Shown piece by piece: positions 48,501 to 61,600 of a stretch of DNA of 64,000 bases. Numbering within the stretch: the stretch's first letter is position 1; the number at the start of each line of letters is the position of its first letter. The stretch is from Hansfordia pulvinata (taxonomy: Eukaryota > Ascomycota > Sordariomycetes > Xylariales): NCBI GenBank assembly GCA_006538405.1, contig BJKQ01000004.1, positions 3,038,001-3,102,000 on the forward strand, written 5' to 3'. Under the pieces are notes generated by a model that was not told where the DNA came from, made no database searches, and saw nothing but the letters and a program-made list of their open reading frames with translations. A program made the position numbers and the translations under genes.

Positions 48501-48840
48501 CAGCGCCATTACTTAATGCCAACCCCGAGCAAGCGCCCGAGCCAGCCGACGATCCCCCTCGTCCCATCTCGACCTGACACGTGCTGCCGACCAACCAGCG
48601 CTCTGCGAGATAAGAAGACGTGTGTATGTGTGCAGCAGAGGCCCAGAGACGAGTGGACAGCAGATGCCCCGGCCAGTACGATAGGTAGTCGTAGTCCTCC
48701 GTCGTAGCTTCGGTACACAGTGCCGCCTTGGCTCTGCGAGTGCTCGTACGTCCTCTGCGTTCGTACTGGCAGACCGCTGAAGAGACAAGGGAACCCTCGA
48801 AGAGGCAGCTGATAATAAGGCAGCAGCTCGTGGCGTTGCG

Positions 48841-48864
48841 CCCCCCCCCCCCCCCCCCCCCCCC
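48841..48864. repeat. poly(C) tract, 24 bases
   Basis: Longest homopolymer in the window; uninterrupted C followed by TCCCC. Gene-free context. Confidence 0.95.
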
Positions 48865-49042
48865 TCCCCTTTTCACCAGTGTTCTGGAATGGTTCGGAGA
48901 GGCAGGCCGTTCTGTTCACAAAGTCGCGGGGATCCTTGCCCTTCCGCGCGCAAGTGGCCGTACGGAGCACTCGTAGCCCCCAGGGATCGGCGCGGCAGGG
49001 TCGCGTGAGAGAGTCTGCGGAGCCGTCCGGGGCCCCGGCCTT

Positions 49043-49063
49043 ATCATCATCATCATCATCATC
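49043..49063. repeat. (ATC)7 microsatellite
   Basis: Pure ATC triplets in gene-poor sequence. Confidence 0.88.
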
Positions 49064-50440
49064 ACTGCAAAGGTCGGCGGTCGGCTGGCGGTGCGCGCCG
49101 CTTCCACGCCGCCCACCCTCGGCCTCGGACGCAAGAGGCCACCTGGTTGATGCCCGGCTTTCGAGACTTGACCTTGGCATTGGCGTGTCCTTGTTCTTTG
49201 TTTCTCGGCTCAATCTTGTCCTCTCTGCCAGCCGCGTCTCTTTGTTCCGGCGCGCCGGACCCGTGCCCCTTCCTCTCGAGGCCTTGGCTGTCGCCGTCTT
49301 GAGCCCAATCCGAGGACCTGTCTGCACCCGACCTGCCCCGGGCGACCAGCCTCCTGCCCTGTGCTCGTCCAATCCCTCCGTCAAGGTTGTCCAGAGGGGG
49401 AAGGGATGCCGTGTCCAGATTACGGCGGTGCAAACGCGAACTCCGCCCGGCCTTGGCCTCGCAAGCACCGCCCCTGCCAATAAGAATGGTGTCGCGCGGC
49501 GTCCTGGCGGGAGGTGAAATGTTGGACGCTTTCCGAGCTTGGCTGGCTCTGCTAATCCTGTCCAGGTCTCCGACGCCCCATACTCCCCTGGTGCAGGCCA
49601 TGGCCACGCTGGGCGCGAGAAAGGAAGCAGGGGAGAGGCAGCGCCGAGAGAAAACCTGCGCCACAAAACCATCGAAGCCAAGGAGTTGGTCTGGGTATCG
49701 GTCAGGGGGGAAATATTGCGGGTTGAACGGCCGCCTAGCCGGGACATTCGGCCCCTGGGCCTCCTTACACCGCGTCGTGATCGCCAACATGATACTGTAC
49801 AGTACATACCAGCGCTGCTTGTCGTTTCTGCATCTCACCCGCCAGAGACGCAGCGCGATGGCGACGTAGAGGCCCTCGTACCCCCATCCCCGGGAGGACT
49901 TCCCTTGGCCTTGGCCGTGGAGGGCCACCAGGCGGCGATATTGTGCTTGCATACCTTGGTCGAGCTGGGGCACCCATGTGTGTACCATATCAATCTCGGC
50001 GCGTTCGTCTGCGTGGACTCATGGCGAAACGCCGCCACCGGGACCTTCTTGGTGCCCGTCGTATCGTTTCCGGAACCCCGCGGGCTTGCCTGGCAGCAAG
50101 GCAAGTTGGCTTTGCTATACCAACGAGTGACGCACCTCCATAGGCAACCAGGCTCCCAACCCGCGGTTCCCCCCGCCGAAAAGACATCGACTGTTGCACA
50201 CACGTTCCCCATCCTCCGTCTGTGAAGTCCAAAGACTTGGGACTAGGGACGATGGACGACGCTGCCTAGACTCACGTGTTCCGCTGCATCGGTATGTCGT
50301 GAGGCGGTGACAAGCATATTGATTAAGTGAGTGACTGGACTCTCGCTATGAACTCGCTGGGAACTCGCTGGCTTTTAGACATCGTCTGGAAACGTCCCGT
50401 CCATCCAACAGAAGACGCCTGGCGCCTGATCCCGGCTCTC

Positions 50441-52333
50441 CTAGTCCTGGCTGGCACTGATGTCCATGCTCTTGTCCCATAAATTCCGCAAGAGGGCAGT
50501 CACGCCGTCTTTGCCAGCGCCTGTGTACTCGGGTTCCTGCGCATGTCCGTGGTCGTCCGCATCGTAGCTTGAGGCGGTACCACCGGCCCGCACAGAAGTT
50601 GTGCGGCGTGGCGTCACTGGCCTTGCCTTCGTTGCATCGGTATAGCTCTGACTCAGGCCCTAACGGCCACCCCCTTCGAGGTCCGAATTTTTTTGACTGT
50701 GCGCCGCCCCACCAGACCGGATGCGCTGGTGCTTGTTGGCGCTGGGCAGTTGTGACAACCGTGCTACAGAGCGCGCGATGGGGTTTTGGTAGCGGCGCAC
50801 TACCATGTACTCCATGCCAGTGCGCTCCAGAAACTTGCCACTCCGGCTGTCGTAGCTGCCAGGGCCCGCCAATGGCCCAGAGAACACGGCCCCGGGGCCG
50901 CTGCTGGGTTGCGCGGGCTCCATGCTCGAACTTGCGCGCTGCAGGTTGAGCTTCTGCTGTGTTCGAGAACTCTCGGCCGGCTTGAACGAGGACTGACGCG
51001 GACGGGGCGCCAATGCGCTGCCATCCTCTTCATCGGTAAGAGCATCGCGATGTTCCTGGGCCAGATTGCCCAGAGACTTGGGCCGGCGAGGTGGCTCGTC
51101 GGGCTTCGCTGGGGAACGAGACTGTGTGAAAAAGGAGCCCGACTCAGCGGTAGCTCCCGAGCCATCGACAAAGCGCGAGGTCAGCTCATCGCCGGCACTG
51201 CCCACCAGGGTCCCAGTCCTGGGAGTACCGTACAGACTGGGAGGGTTGCGAGTGGAGCGGGAGTCGGGAGAGGGGTACGAGGGAGGCGCGAGTTTCGAGG
51301 GCTGTTGACTGGCTGAGGCGGTCTCGGTAGACATCTGCGGGGGTGCGCCCGACGAGGGGATCCTTCTCAAAAGCCTGGAGGTGATGTACTCTTTGTGCTG
51401 GAGAGTGTCGCTTTGGGAATTGTCTTCCTGATCGCGGGTGACAGTCGAGTCGGTCGGGGACGGAGAAGTGGGACGAGACGAGGGGCGCGAGGATGGCTTG
51501 GATGAGGGCCTCGAGGAAGGTCTCGAATTGGGGCCCGAATTGGGAGCAGATGAATCGTTGTCGTGATGGGCTTTGGCCGAGGACTGGCCACTGCTCATGA
51601 CGGAGCCGCGCCGAGACAGGTATGGAGAGGCGGAGGTACTGGCATCAACCCACTCGTCGTCGTTATTGTCCTCGTCTTCTTGGCTGCCCAGGTCGAAATG
51701 AACCTGGGATTTCGTGGCCGACTTGAGCTTGGCAACGTCCTTGTGCGAAGAAGAGCGTTTGATGGCGGCGGCGACGTTCTTCGCGCGCTTGCTGATGTCG
51801 GCGTGGGACTTGTTGCGCTTGGCGGCCAGGCTGGTCTGCGACGAGTTCTTGCGGATGTGCGACTGGTGGGCTGCGTTTTGGGTGTGGTTGCTGCTGCTGT
51901 TATTCCTGGAGCCGGCGTCGGCGTTGAGAAGGTTGCTGCTACTGTGGCGGCGGCTGTCGGTGTCAAGCGTGTCCCCGGAGACTACTGAGGCAGAGTTGGC
52001 CTCGGAGGCGGCGCGGCGATGGGCGGAAGGTGGCAGAGAAGGGCCCGGGGCACGTTCTGGTGAAGGGGATGCGGTTCTGCGGCTGTGCTTGGCGGTGGCA
52101 GCGGCTGACTGGTGCTGATGCTTGTGCAAAGGCCGGCGGGCAGAAGAGGCGGCGCCGACAATGTGTCTGTGGCTCTTGGAGCGGTTGTGCTGCGTCAGGG
52201 GATGGGCAGGCTGCTGGTGGGTGCGGGTGTTGTCGTGAGAGAAATCGCTGTGGTGGCGCGCGACGCCTGGGCGCCGGGGGCGAGGGTGAGGTTGGGGACT
52301 GGGGCCGGGACTCGTGGGCGCGGTCGGGTCCAT
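50441..52333 (-). CDS. TCO89: TORC1 subunit TCO89, interrupted by an in-frame TAG
   Basis: Fungus-specific subunit of TOR complex 1, which couples nitrogen supply to growth at the vacuolar membrane. One exon, 631 codons if read through. Family features in order: basic Ser/His-rich N-terminus, KRNKSHADISKR and AAAIKRSSSHKDV, VHFDLG followed by DDEWVDAS and ASPYLSRRGSV, PSSRPSS-type repeats, QHKEYITSRLLRR with GAPPQMST, DELTSRFV, RTQQKLNLQRASS, and the hallmark ERTGMEYMVVRRYQNPIARS. A TAG codon at 50660-50662 (codon 558) stops this frame, yet the same frame continues with TPRRTTSV and ends with the conserved DGVTALLRNLWDKSMD before a TAG at 50441-50443. So the gene is either truncated by a nonsense change or the TAG is a sequence error; a small intron is not obvious. 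Start: ATG at 52333; the frame is open farther upstream but less family-like. Confidence 0.88.
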
Positions 52334-55300
52334 GGTGGATGGGATTGGAGGGTTACAGGCCGATGGAGACGCGAAAACGTGGGATGCTGGCACAGGACGG
52401 CACGGCACGGGCTGGGGTGGTGAGGGGGTTGGGCGGGATGGGATTGGAGGGCGCCCGCGTCGGATCTGGTCAACTTTGGCGTGCGCTACTATGGTTGGCC
52501 AGGCTGGCAGTGTCGCGTCGGCCCAGGCGTGCCGTGGGATAGCCTTGGGTGTATGGCTGAATAGCGGCTTTGCTTTGCTTGTGCAGGTTGGGGTGGTGGT
52601 GTACGATAGCAAGCTACTTGAGGTGGTCTGGGTGGTAGTGCGAGCGGAGCGACAGAGTGCGAGCGCACGCGCAAACACAATCGACCCGTCGCCGAGGGAG
52701 TCGAGACTGTTATTACTTGGGGATGATGTGTTGCGTGCGCGCGAGTCCGGGTTCCTTGGCTGCAAGGGCGAAGTTGGGAATTACTCGTCACCGCGGTGGG
52801 CGTGATATCGGATGCGGTGCGTCGGCTCGGTGGAGGTGGTGAAGAGACAGCCTGCCGGGTGGGTAAGGCAGTGGAGGACGAGGACGAGGCGGCAGCCAGC
52901 GGCGATTGTGGCGGCGGACGATGGCAGTGCCCGTGATGCAGAGGGGTCAGCGTCGGGAGGAGGGAGGAGGCCCGGTGTGAGGCGTCATTGAACCCAAAGC
53001 GGCGGTGGATATCGTCGAATGTGACGGTGACAGGGCTGTCGGGCAGGTTGTGTTTTGGGCAGGTCGAATCAAGGGCTTTGCGAATCGACGAGAGCCGGAT
53101 TACGGCTATTTTGATTGGGAATGGGGAGCACGACCGCCTACCCGTAGGTCCCCGCTAACCCAACTACTCGTACTCGTCGTCGAGCCACGGGTACCGAGGT
53201 CCCGTCACAGATGAGTATGAGATGCAAGATGGTGATGATGGAATATTGAACAATCTCGTCCCTGGTCCCCTCGATTGCATCGGATCTACGTGTACTCGTA
53301 CCTCGAGGTCTGGGTCCAATTCAAGGCTGGGTACGGTACCTGTCCTACCTACATGTACTCCGTACAGGGTTGTCCGCAACTGCGGCGGAAGCGATGCATC
53401 CAATCCAATGGGCTGCGAAGGGTGGAGTGCGACCGAATCGCGACATCCGAGGGGAGGGACGGAAGGCGGAGGGGGGACTTCGGGCTACATGTAGGGCGGG
53501 CAGCTCTCAAGAGGCCCGATACATGACGAGGTAACCTTCTAGAACGAGGCTACATGTACCTGCACCGATGAGTGTACATGATTCGGAGGCCCGGCACACA
53601 CCACAACTAAGCAGGCCTTGGAGAACTGCGCGTACTGCAGCTGGGGAGCTACATCGCCTCAGAACACTTCCATCTTCCACCTGGGCCGTCTCAGCCAACC
53701 ACGGATGGTTTGTACTCGTATGCACGCACGATCTCTGTCGTGGTGGTGACGTGCAGAAAACACGGCCGCGTTGCCAACTTCCGAGCCGTCATCTCGGTGC
53801 ATCAATCTGCCCCGCCGCTCCGGCCTCGGCCTCGAACACTCGGGTTGCCTTCGTCCAATCGTCAAGCTCAGCTCTAAGCGCCGACAACAGTGAGCGCACT
53901 CTGCGGCCAGTGCCAGTGGATACGAGTAGGGCAGAGATATCTGCCACATGTCGGCAAGACGCAGGCCATCTTCTCTTGTAGTTTTAGATCAGCCCAGACA
54001 CTGCGCTCGGGCTCACACAGATGGCGTCGCATGTGTGGATGTCTATCTCGTGCAGGCTTTCATGAATATACAAGTGATCAGTTCTCAGGACAACGCCGAC
54101 TTGTGGACCAAACGCGTGTTTGCTGGTGCGCAATGCGCGTGATGGCCACCGTGTTGTGAACGGAGGACGACAATCTGTCCGGCCGACTACCCGCTGTTGT
54201 CTTTTGTCGATAGCCATCCCTGGGCATCGTAGCCTATCATACATATACTCAAGCAAGTCCACTGATACGAGATGATTCTTACCTATGTGAGTGGATCATG
54301 TCTGCTGGGCGTGGCCCATGGCCAGCCAAGGCCAGCAACCATGACCATGGCCGTCATCATCATTGAATACATGTTCATACGTGCTGACTTGAATTCAGTG
54401 ATGGATATAGCCAGCCAGCAGAGAGGTGGATGCATCCCGGTCTCAGTAACTCGGGATAAGCCATCCAAGGCTTTGCCTCCCACCAGTACCAGCCGGCTTC
54501 ATCCCAACAGCCTGATGGATACCGAGCCGATGAAGAGACGCCGGCTAAACATCTGTTACACATTTATGCCCAGGACTTTTGTCCTGTTCAGCCGCGAAAC
54601 ATGCAACGCCACTTGGCAACTCCTTCGAGTGTGCTCATTGGCAAGATGTCAACTTTGCTTTCGAGGGTTAACCTTCCTCCTACGCCCCCTCTTCCCTCTT
54701 CTTCGACAACGTGATACTTGCGTAGAGGGGAGCGATTCCTCTTGAAGGCCACCATCTGAAATGCCGAGATACATGGACAAAGGTTGCGGCTTGGTCGTGA
54801 GCCACGTCCTCTAGTGTCAGGAGACGAACCTTCGCATCGTGGCCGGCTGACGCTGGTGGACGTGCCCCCAGCCGCAGTTTCCCACTTGTCGATAGAGAGA
54901 TAGAGAACGGGGGACAATCACTATTCTCTTCTCTACCCTCACGATTGATTGAGAAGATCCTTGGTTCTGCATCGTCCCAGATTCTCTGGCGGCAGCGACT
55001 CGACGTTACCGCTAGATGACGCGATGCCACGATGCCAGCCAAGCCAGCCGGGGCTCCAGACAGCGGCGGCAACGACAACAAGGGAGGCAGAGACAGCGAA
55101 AGCGACAGCAATGGCCTTTTGACATTGCCGAGTCAACCAAGGCGCTTCAGGTCAGATGACAACTCTGAGCAAAGGGGGCAGTTGCACTTGAGATGAAACC
55201 TGATACCAGCCAACCAGGAGCCCGAATCGGGCAACTCCCGGTGAATCTCACACAGCTGTCTGGGACGCATGACGGCATGTCCCCTGCTGCCATTGCGCCG

Positions 55301-57329
55301 CGCGCGCGCACGACCGCGGACGAATCCAATCAGAGCCCAGTTGGGGCGCCATACACGGTGCGCATCGCGAATCCGTCTCATCACCTGAGAGTTTCAACGG
55401 ATACCATGCGTGGGAGTCCATCATCAACGCTCGTAGGGCAGAGACGAGGGCAGCATGGAGATACGACTACCAACCAATAGGCACTTCCGCGAGGCCCTTC
55501 AGTGGGCCCGGTCGATCCGCAGTGCTCGTACTCGTACCTCTGCGCCCAAGCCCATCCATGCGTTCAACTTGTCGTCACGCAGATTTCGATTTGCCTCCTG
55601 GATTACCTGGGTAGGATCCCTGGGCTGGCACTCGCAATCAGTGGTGCGTCAGTGCCATTCCGCATCGCCCCTTTGACCTCGCGGCCCTGCCTGGAGGCGC
55701 TCGTGCGCATACGGAGCGGGGAACGTATTCCAGAACCATGCCCGGAGTGCCGGGCCGTGCGGGCTTTCCACCCACGTCCTCCAATGCAGAGCCCTCATTC
55801 CATTGTATCACGATCCGACGAGCAGTTTCCGCGCCGGGCACCGGTACCCGGCCGAGAAACCCCTGAGCCCGTAGCCATCGTTGGCCGTGTCGTGTGAGTT
55901 CAGTGTGTGTGGGGGGGAGCGCTCCATCGGCAAATTCCTGTGGCCAGCCCGTGTCGATAATGCCGATCCTTCATGTGTGGGTAGCTCATGACTGGCCGCC
56001 GGCCCCAATAGCAGGAATCGTGGGTGGATGGGTGGTCACAACCTTCTGCGTTGGAGGAACAAAGCGTGTGCAACCTATCCGTACTCTCGAGGGTGCGATC
56101 GCGAATGGCGCGTGCGAACAAGCATAAGCGGGCACAGTGCGGTACGCGACGGCCCAGCAGGAAAAGCAGAAGCAACATTTAGGTTTGATGACCCGAGACC
56201 AGATGTGTGCTTTTGCTGGTCCCTGACGATCGTTGCCCCGTTGGAAGACGGCCATCTGCGCTCCGCCGTCAGGCCCATGCCAGATTGTGGGCGGGGAGGT
56301 CGTAAGGGTCTGGTGCAGCATGACAGGGGGGAAGTGAATAGCCCGGTGCCCCGTTACGCCCCGTGCTCGCAGCACTGCAGGGCTCTCACCGTGTCACCGT
56401 ACTGCTCAGTGCCGGCCCAGCTCGATCGCCAAGCCGCTTGCCTGCAAACACTTGCCAACGGGCTCAACGGGGCGCGCCTCATACCCGCACTGGAAGTACG
56501 CGGATGCATTCGTAGTGCAGAGTGGGAGAGGCTGCGAGTATCGTATATACGCTGCCAATGACGCGGTGCTGGTCACCTCATCTCAGCCATGTCTACGAGT
56601 ACTCGTGCGAAATCCGAGAAGACGCCACACAGGCTGCATCGCCGTGTCACCGTCGTATTGCATCGTTGCTTGTCAACAATGCCCGGGGTGCATGCCCGGG
56701 GACCCCTTGCGCTATCGTCCTCGTACAACTTCATCTGCCGGCAGCACAAAAACTTCAGAGGACCTCAATTGCCAACGTCACTCAAATCGCAAAGGCCGGG
56801 GAAACAAGGTGCTGCTAAACAGTCTGAATAGCTACAAAATACGAATGCATCTATGGTATCATCGCCCTCGGTGAAAGCATCGGGGCGTGGCAATGCGCGA
56901 TCTACCTAAGGGCTGCCATGGCGGGCATAACCATCTGTGTTGCACCCCCGAGCCCACTCCAAACCTCTGGTACTTTATACGAATGTCCACCCAGTAAATC
57001 ACACCATTCGCCGTGGGTACCGTCAAATCAATTACCCTCGCACCAAGTCGTCAAGTCGTGCAGTTGCAGCTCAAAGGGGAATTATAATCAAAGGGTAGTC
57101 GCGAGACAAACCCCCGCCGCGATATATACGCTGTTCATAAATGCCGCTGTATTCGCTTTCGGGGGGAAGCTTTGGGCCGGGGCGGCGTCGTTTCGTGTCG
57201 TATCGTCCGATCGGCCCAAGGAATGTGGAGAAGTGAAGTGAGCTTCGCAACCGTGGACCTGATGGACGTGCATGTGTTATTTCAGCTGGCGCCTCTCCTG
57301 ATAGGGACAGATGCGCCGAAAGAATCCGT
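52334..57329. other. 5 kb gene-free region
   Basis: Contains the TCO89 promoter on its left and the 3' end of the Crh gene on its right. No conserved protein was recognised in any frame. TACGAGTA/TACTCGTA words occur at 53165, 53293, 53713, 53921, 55529 and 56594, together with TACATGTA/ACATGTAC palindromes near 53350, 53488 and 53551. Confidence 0.5.
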
Positions 57330-58635
57330 CTAGACGGCGATGGCAGCCAGCAGACCAGCGCCCAGAACGAGGGCGCTGAACTCGGTCTTGTAGCCAGCAG
57401 CCTGAGCAACGTTGCTGCTAGAAGGCGATGCGCTGCTGCTGGACGAGTCGCCGCCCGAGGTCTGCGAAGGAGAGTCACCGCCGGCACCGCTGCCGCTGCT
57501 AGCGCTAGGAGAAGACTCGTCAGAGCCAGTAGACGACGGGGAGGAGCCAGAAGAGGTGGCAGTCGCCATTGTGGTCTTGGAGTCGTCGCTGCTCGTGGTC
57601 TTGGAGTCGTCGTCGCTCGTGGTCTTGGAGTCGTCGTCACTCTTGGTGCTGGTGGGCTTGTCGCTGGTGGAGCTCTCGTCGGATGCAGTGGTGGTGGTGC
57701 TGTCGTCGTCACCACCGCCGGTCAGGACATTGATGCTCTGGTACGAGCCATCCGAGCCGGACTTGTACTCGTACTCAGTAGCGCCCTTGACTCCGTTGGC
57801 GTAGTCGGTGATCTTGATCTTCTTGTAAATCGCAGTGTAGGTCTTGCCGCCGTCAAAGTTGGCCATGCCGCCAGCCCACTCAACGGTGCCCTCGGCGGCC
57901 TTGGGGTTGCCAGCAACCCAAGTTCCGAGACGGACTTGCAGAGGCGTCTGGGGGAAGCGCGTGCCGCCCTGGGCGTCGGCGTACTTGAGTTCGCGGACGG
58001 TAGTGCCGTCAATGATCCAGCGCACGTAGTCCTTGGTCCAGTCGATCGAGTAGGTGTGGATAGAGTCCTGGAGATTGGCGCCGTCGGGGGCGGCGTGCTT
58101 GCCACCGCGGTCGTAAGTTGTGGTGTCGCCCTTGCCAAAGTAGTTGCTTTGGACCTGGGTGGGCTCGGCACCGAGCCATTCCCAGTCAATCTCGTCGAGG
58201 TTGTCGGACTGGAGGACGAAGCTAGTGATGATGCCCTGGCCAGGGGCGGCCTGGACCTCGAGGTCTACGCGACCGAAAAAGAGGTATTTGTGGCTGCCGA
58301 TAGTGGGAGCATCGTTGTAGCCACCAATCTCGAAGACTCCACCGCGGTCGTCGTGGCTAACCTTGGTGCCAGGGAACTCGTAGAACGAGTCGCCGAGGCC
58401 CTGGGAGAAGTCGAGGTCGACAGGCGTGCTGCCGAAAGCCTTGTCCTTGGGGCAGCCGGCTGCATACGCATGGTCAGCAAGGGACAACAGTCGGGCTACC
58501 GAGGCAAAAGGGACGGACGCATCGCAGGGTTGACTTACACTTCTTGGTGGGGTCACAGGTGCTGTGGGTTTGGGCCGAGACGGTGCTGGCAGCGGCGAGA
58601 ACCGCGGCGGCGGCGGAAAAGGCCTTGGAGTACAT
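57330..58635 (-). CDS. Crh-family GH16 cell-wall transglycosylase, GPI-anchored
   Basis: Chitin-glucan transglycosylase of the CRH1/UTR2 group, acting in the cell wall at the outer face of the membrane. Two exons, 58539-58635 and 57330-58459, with a 79 nt GTAAGT...GCAG intron; 408 aa. It has a signal peptide (residues 1-21, AAAAVLAAASTVSA), a short Cys-containing segment, then the GH16 domain. The active site DEIDWEWLG lies at about 121-129, with Glu122 as likely nucleophile, Asp124 as helper and Glu126 as acid/base. QSNYFGKG, YSIDWTKDYVRWIIDG and RLGTWVAGN follow in the family order. After about residue 280 there is a Ser/Thr/Asp-rich stalk with repeats of DDDSKTT, presumably O-glycosylated. 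The C-terminal hydrophobic tail (LVLGAGLLAAIAV) fits GPI-anchor addition. I see no chitin-binding module. The start at 58635 gives a normal signal peptide. Confidence 0.93.
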
Positions 58636-61600
58636 GGCGGGCGAGTGAGCCGGTCGAAGCACGGAAACGGTCGAAGCGTAAGAGTGAATGTGTGGACTAG
58701 GAAGATATCTAGTGTTGACGACCACAGTCCGGGATGGGAGTGTTCTGGTGAGCGAGAGGCAGAACAGAGATCAAGGAGGCGGGTGGTGGTGGAACAAGGG
58801 GGGGCCGAGGACGAGGAGAGTGGTGGGATGCCTGGGCCTGTTATACCCGTGTGTGAAGATGCAGGCACAAGACTGGAGTATAACCCTGATAATATGGGAC
58901 GGGGCCCCATACAGCTACCAGGTACGAGTAGTTGGGAGTGTCAGGGGAGGGTGGGATCGAGGCAAAAGCGGCAGGAGGAGGGCCCGGGCCAAGCAACTGC
59001 ACCTGATGTCGCCCTCGCCTGGCTTGACCTCACCTCGCCGCCTTCGCCTCCCCCGGGCTGCCGCCGAGTTTGACATCCATGAACCACTCGTGCATCCACG
59101 GGCTGTTAAGGTCTGGTACATGTACCTACCTACCTTACCCATTCACCACAGTTCGGCTGACCGTCACTTGAGGCTGCGCTTGACCGAGCCACGTCCAGTT
59201 TGATACCACTGTTCACCAAGTGTACAGTACCCCGGCAGGTACGATTCCCGTCTCTGGGGGGCTTTCCGTCCGTTTGCACTCTGTGGTAGGTACCAGGTAC
59301 GAGTACCTACTCCCTGAGTCCTTGGGCGAGTCCAGTACGAGTGGCCTGGCCTCCTTCCGCGAACCTCCAGTCGCCAGTCGATCGTCAGAATGGAAGGTAC
59401 GAGTGCAGCTCAGGCCGGGAACTGCCCAATGGATTTCACTGATCAGCCCGTACGCGTACGCCGCTGCTCGTCGTTAGTGCCTTCCCGACGGCTGCTGCGT
59501 CGTGTGCGTGTTGGCTGCCCGTTGTTTGGAAGGGGATGAAACATGGCAACGGCCGATCTATTTGCCCCAGTTGCCAGCACTACGAGTATCGTCCGCACGC
59601 CGGAACCACCACCTGCACAGCAACGATGAATTACTTCCCACTTGACCTATCCCCACGAGGTACTCGTACGAGCTCGAGCACCACTTCGGCGACATCATCC
59701 GGACAGACGACGACGCAGCAGCAGACGCAAGCACAACCGACTACCCACAGAAAGACATGCCGATACGCACGCCCTTGCGCCGCCCGACGACCGACAGCGT
59801 GGGTACACGCCAAGGCTAGCAGCTCCGCGCAGAAGCTAGCAGGGTTAGCCGGCTCGAATGCGAGCGGACGCGCGGGAGATGGACCAGCACGATGCTTCTG
59901 GCGCTCGCCCCGACGTGCCACGACCCCACTGCTTACGAGTTATTACGGGGAACCTTTGACTCTTCTCTCGTGTCTCTGCTTCTCTTGCCCCTACGGAGAC
60001 AGAGAGCGACGACCACGGAGTACGAGTACTCGTCCGTTGCGCGCTGGGCTCAGCCGTGCCAGCCGGAGACCCATCCATCGTGGCCAACCACGTCGAGTAT
60101 CCCACCAGAGCCTGATCCACACGCCCGTCGTCGCAGCTGTTGTCACGTCGCCGACCAGCGTCTACGAGTACCGCCAGACTCTGGCTGCGGACCCTTTCGT
60201 TCCTGGTCACGACACCCTGGCTAGCGGCCAGCCGCTCACGTCGGACGCCGAGGAGGTGGCCTCGCCGGCGCGTCGGCGCCAGCGTGCTTGCCAGAAATTA
60301 CCATCTACCAGTTGGTACAAGTCGCTGCGCCACCAGCCATCTTGGGCGCCCTCGGGTCAGCAGGACAGTGCCTGCGACCGCCCAGGCCCGACTCGATTGC
60401 CCTGGCCCTGCTGGGCATTCAGGGGCCCTTGACCGACGCCCAGCACCTATGCCGCCAGATGCGACTGAACGCGTCTCACCCGTCTGCCAACTTGCGCGCT
60501 GCCGCCTGCGCCGCTGACCACCTGCATCTCGCGCAGCGAGCCCCGTACTCCGAGTACCCCGGCCCCATAGGTATCAGCCCCCGCTCGAGGCCGAACAGTA
60601 GCCCTGTCGTTCGATATTGGGTGGCTGCACGGAGACATTTGGAAAGGCTCTACCAATGCACGTTGCAATGGAGCCCCTGTACGGGAAGCGGTGCCCCCCG
60701 TGCCCCCGTGTCCTGGTTACCCCCGTACCGGGGCCCTGACAACCCGGTCGCTCTATTCGTTCGCGCCCGGCGCAACTGCGCCCAGCCCATGTTCAGCTGG
60801 GCCGTAGTCGTGCCTTGTCCTCCTAGATGGGCTAGAGCACCCGTTTGGCGGCCTGGCAACGCCGCATCGGGGGAGGGGTCGTCTCCTTGGACCCGCAGAC
60901 CACTCGATAGAGGCTGGATGTTTGGATGTGTGAGCGTCGGGCTCATGCTGCGCCCCCAATGGCCCCTACGGAGTACTCGTGGGAGAACTCGTACAGCCCC
61001 TCAGTTCTGGGGCAACGGGCGATGGTAGCCACGGTAGTACAGTGCAGCGCAGCAACAAGCCCTCGAATGCAGCGCCGATCTTGTCATACGTGGATCCGGC
61101 ATGCACAGCACGTCAGCCTTGAGGGCGGGCTATCGAGGCACCGAGGCTGCAGCACACTCGCGCAGTTGGCGATGGGAACCTCTTAAGCCGTGCTTGTACG
61201 GAGTACAGCTCCTGGCCGGTGTTCCGGACGGAGCCGACACGCATTGGAGTACGAGTACCTTTTCACTCGCTCGTATTTTACCGACCAGCCCACCCTATTT
61301 GCAGCGCTAAGAGCTTCGTGGATCGATGCCTGCCTCGACTGGCTTCGACTCACTTGAACTCCAGACTGGCGCCGATGTCCCCTGTCGCCCACACGAAGGG
61401 GGGCACGGGGCAACGTAGGGGGCACCAGGGGACCTGGTGCGTCATCCTCGTGTTACCGTCCGCATTAGGACGAGGCAGATCAGCGCGGCCGAGTCCCCAC
61501 AGACCGCCCGTCTCCTCCCGTCTGGGTAGGTGATATGCGTCCTTGACGTGACACTGGCCCATCTTTCAGCTTTTGAAACGGCTTCTCCTCATGTTCCGTG

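Larger units (their letters stand above)
45508..50440. other. 4.9 kb gene-poor region
   Basis: No recognised gene. An ATG-initiated frame of 308 codons at 49062-49988 (-) overlaps a 432-codon frame on the same strand and others opposite; none has a domain. The region holds TACCTACATGTAGGTA-like palindromes (near 45988-46003), a 24-base poly(C) run, an (ATC)n microsatellite, and GTACTCCGTAC-type words (47768). Confidence 0.5.

Noticed and set aside
48509..49807. 432-codon open frame on the - strand
   Set aside because: Overlaps other long frames in this GC-rich stretch, translates the poly(C) tract as poly-Gly, and shows no domain.
57936..58700. 254-codon frame opposite the Crh gene
   Set aside because: Antisense shadow of the GH16 domain.
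59536..61028. Two overlapping + strand frames of 298 and 246 codons
   Set aside because: No motifs, no plausible start context, and they lie where the palindrome words are densest.
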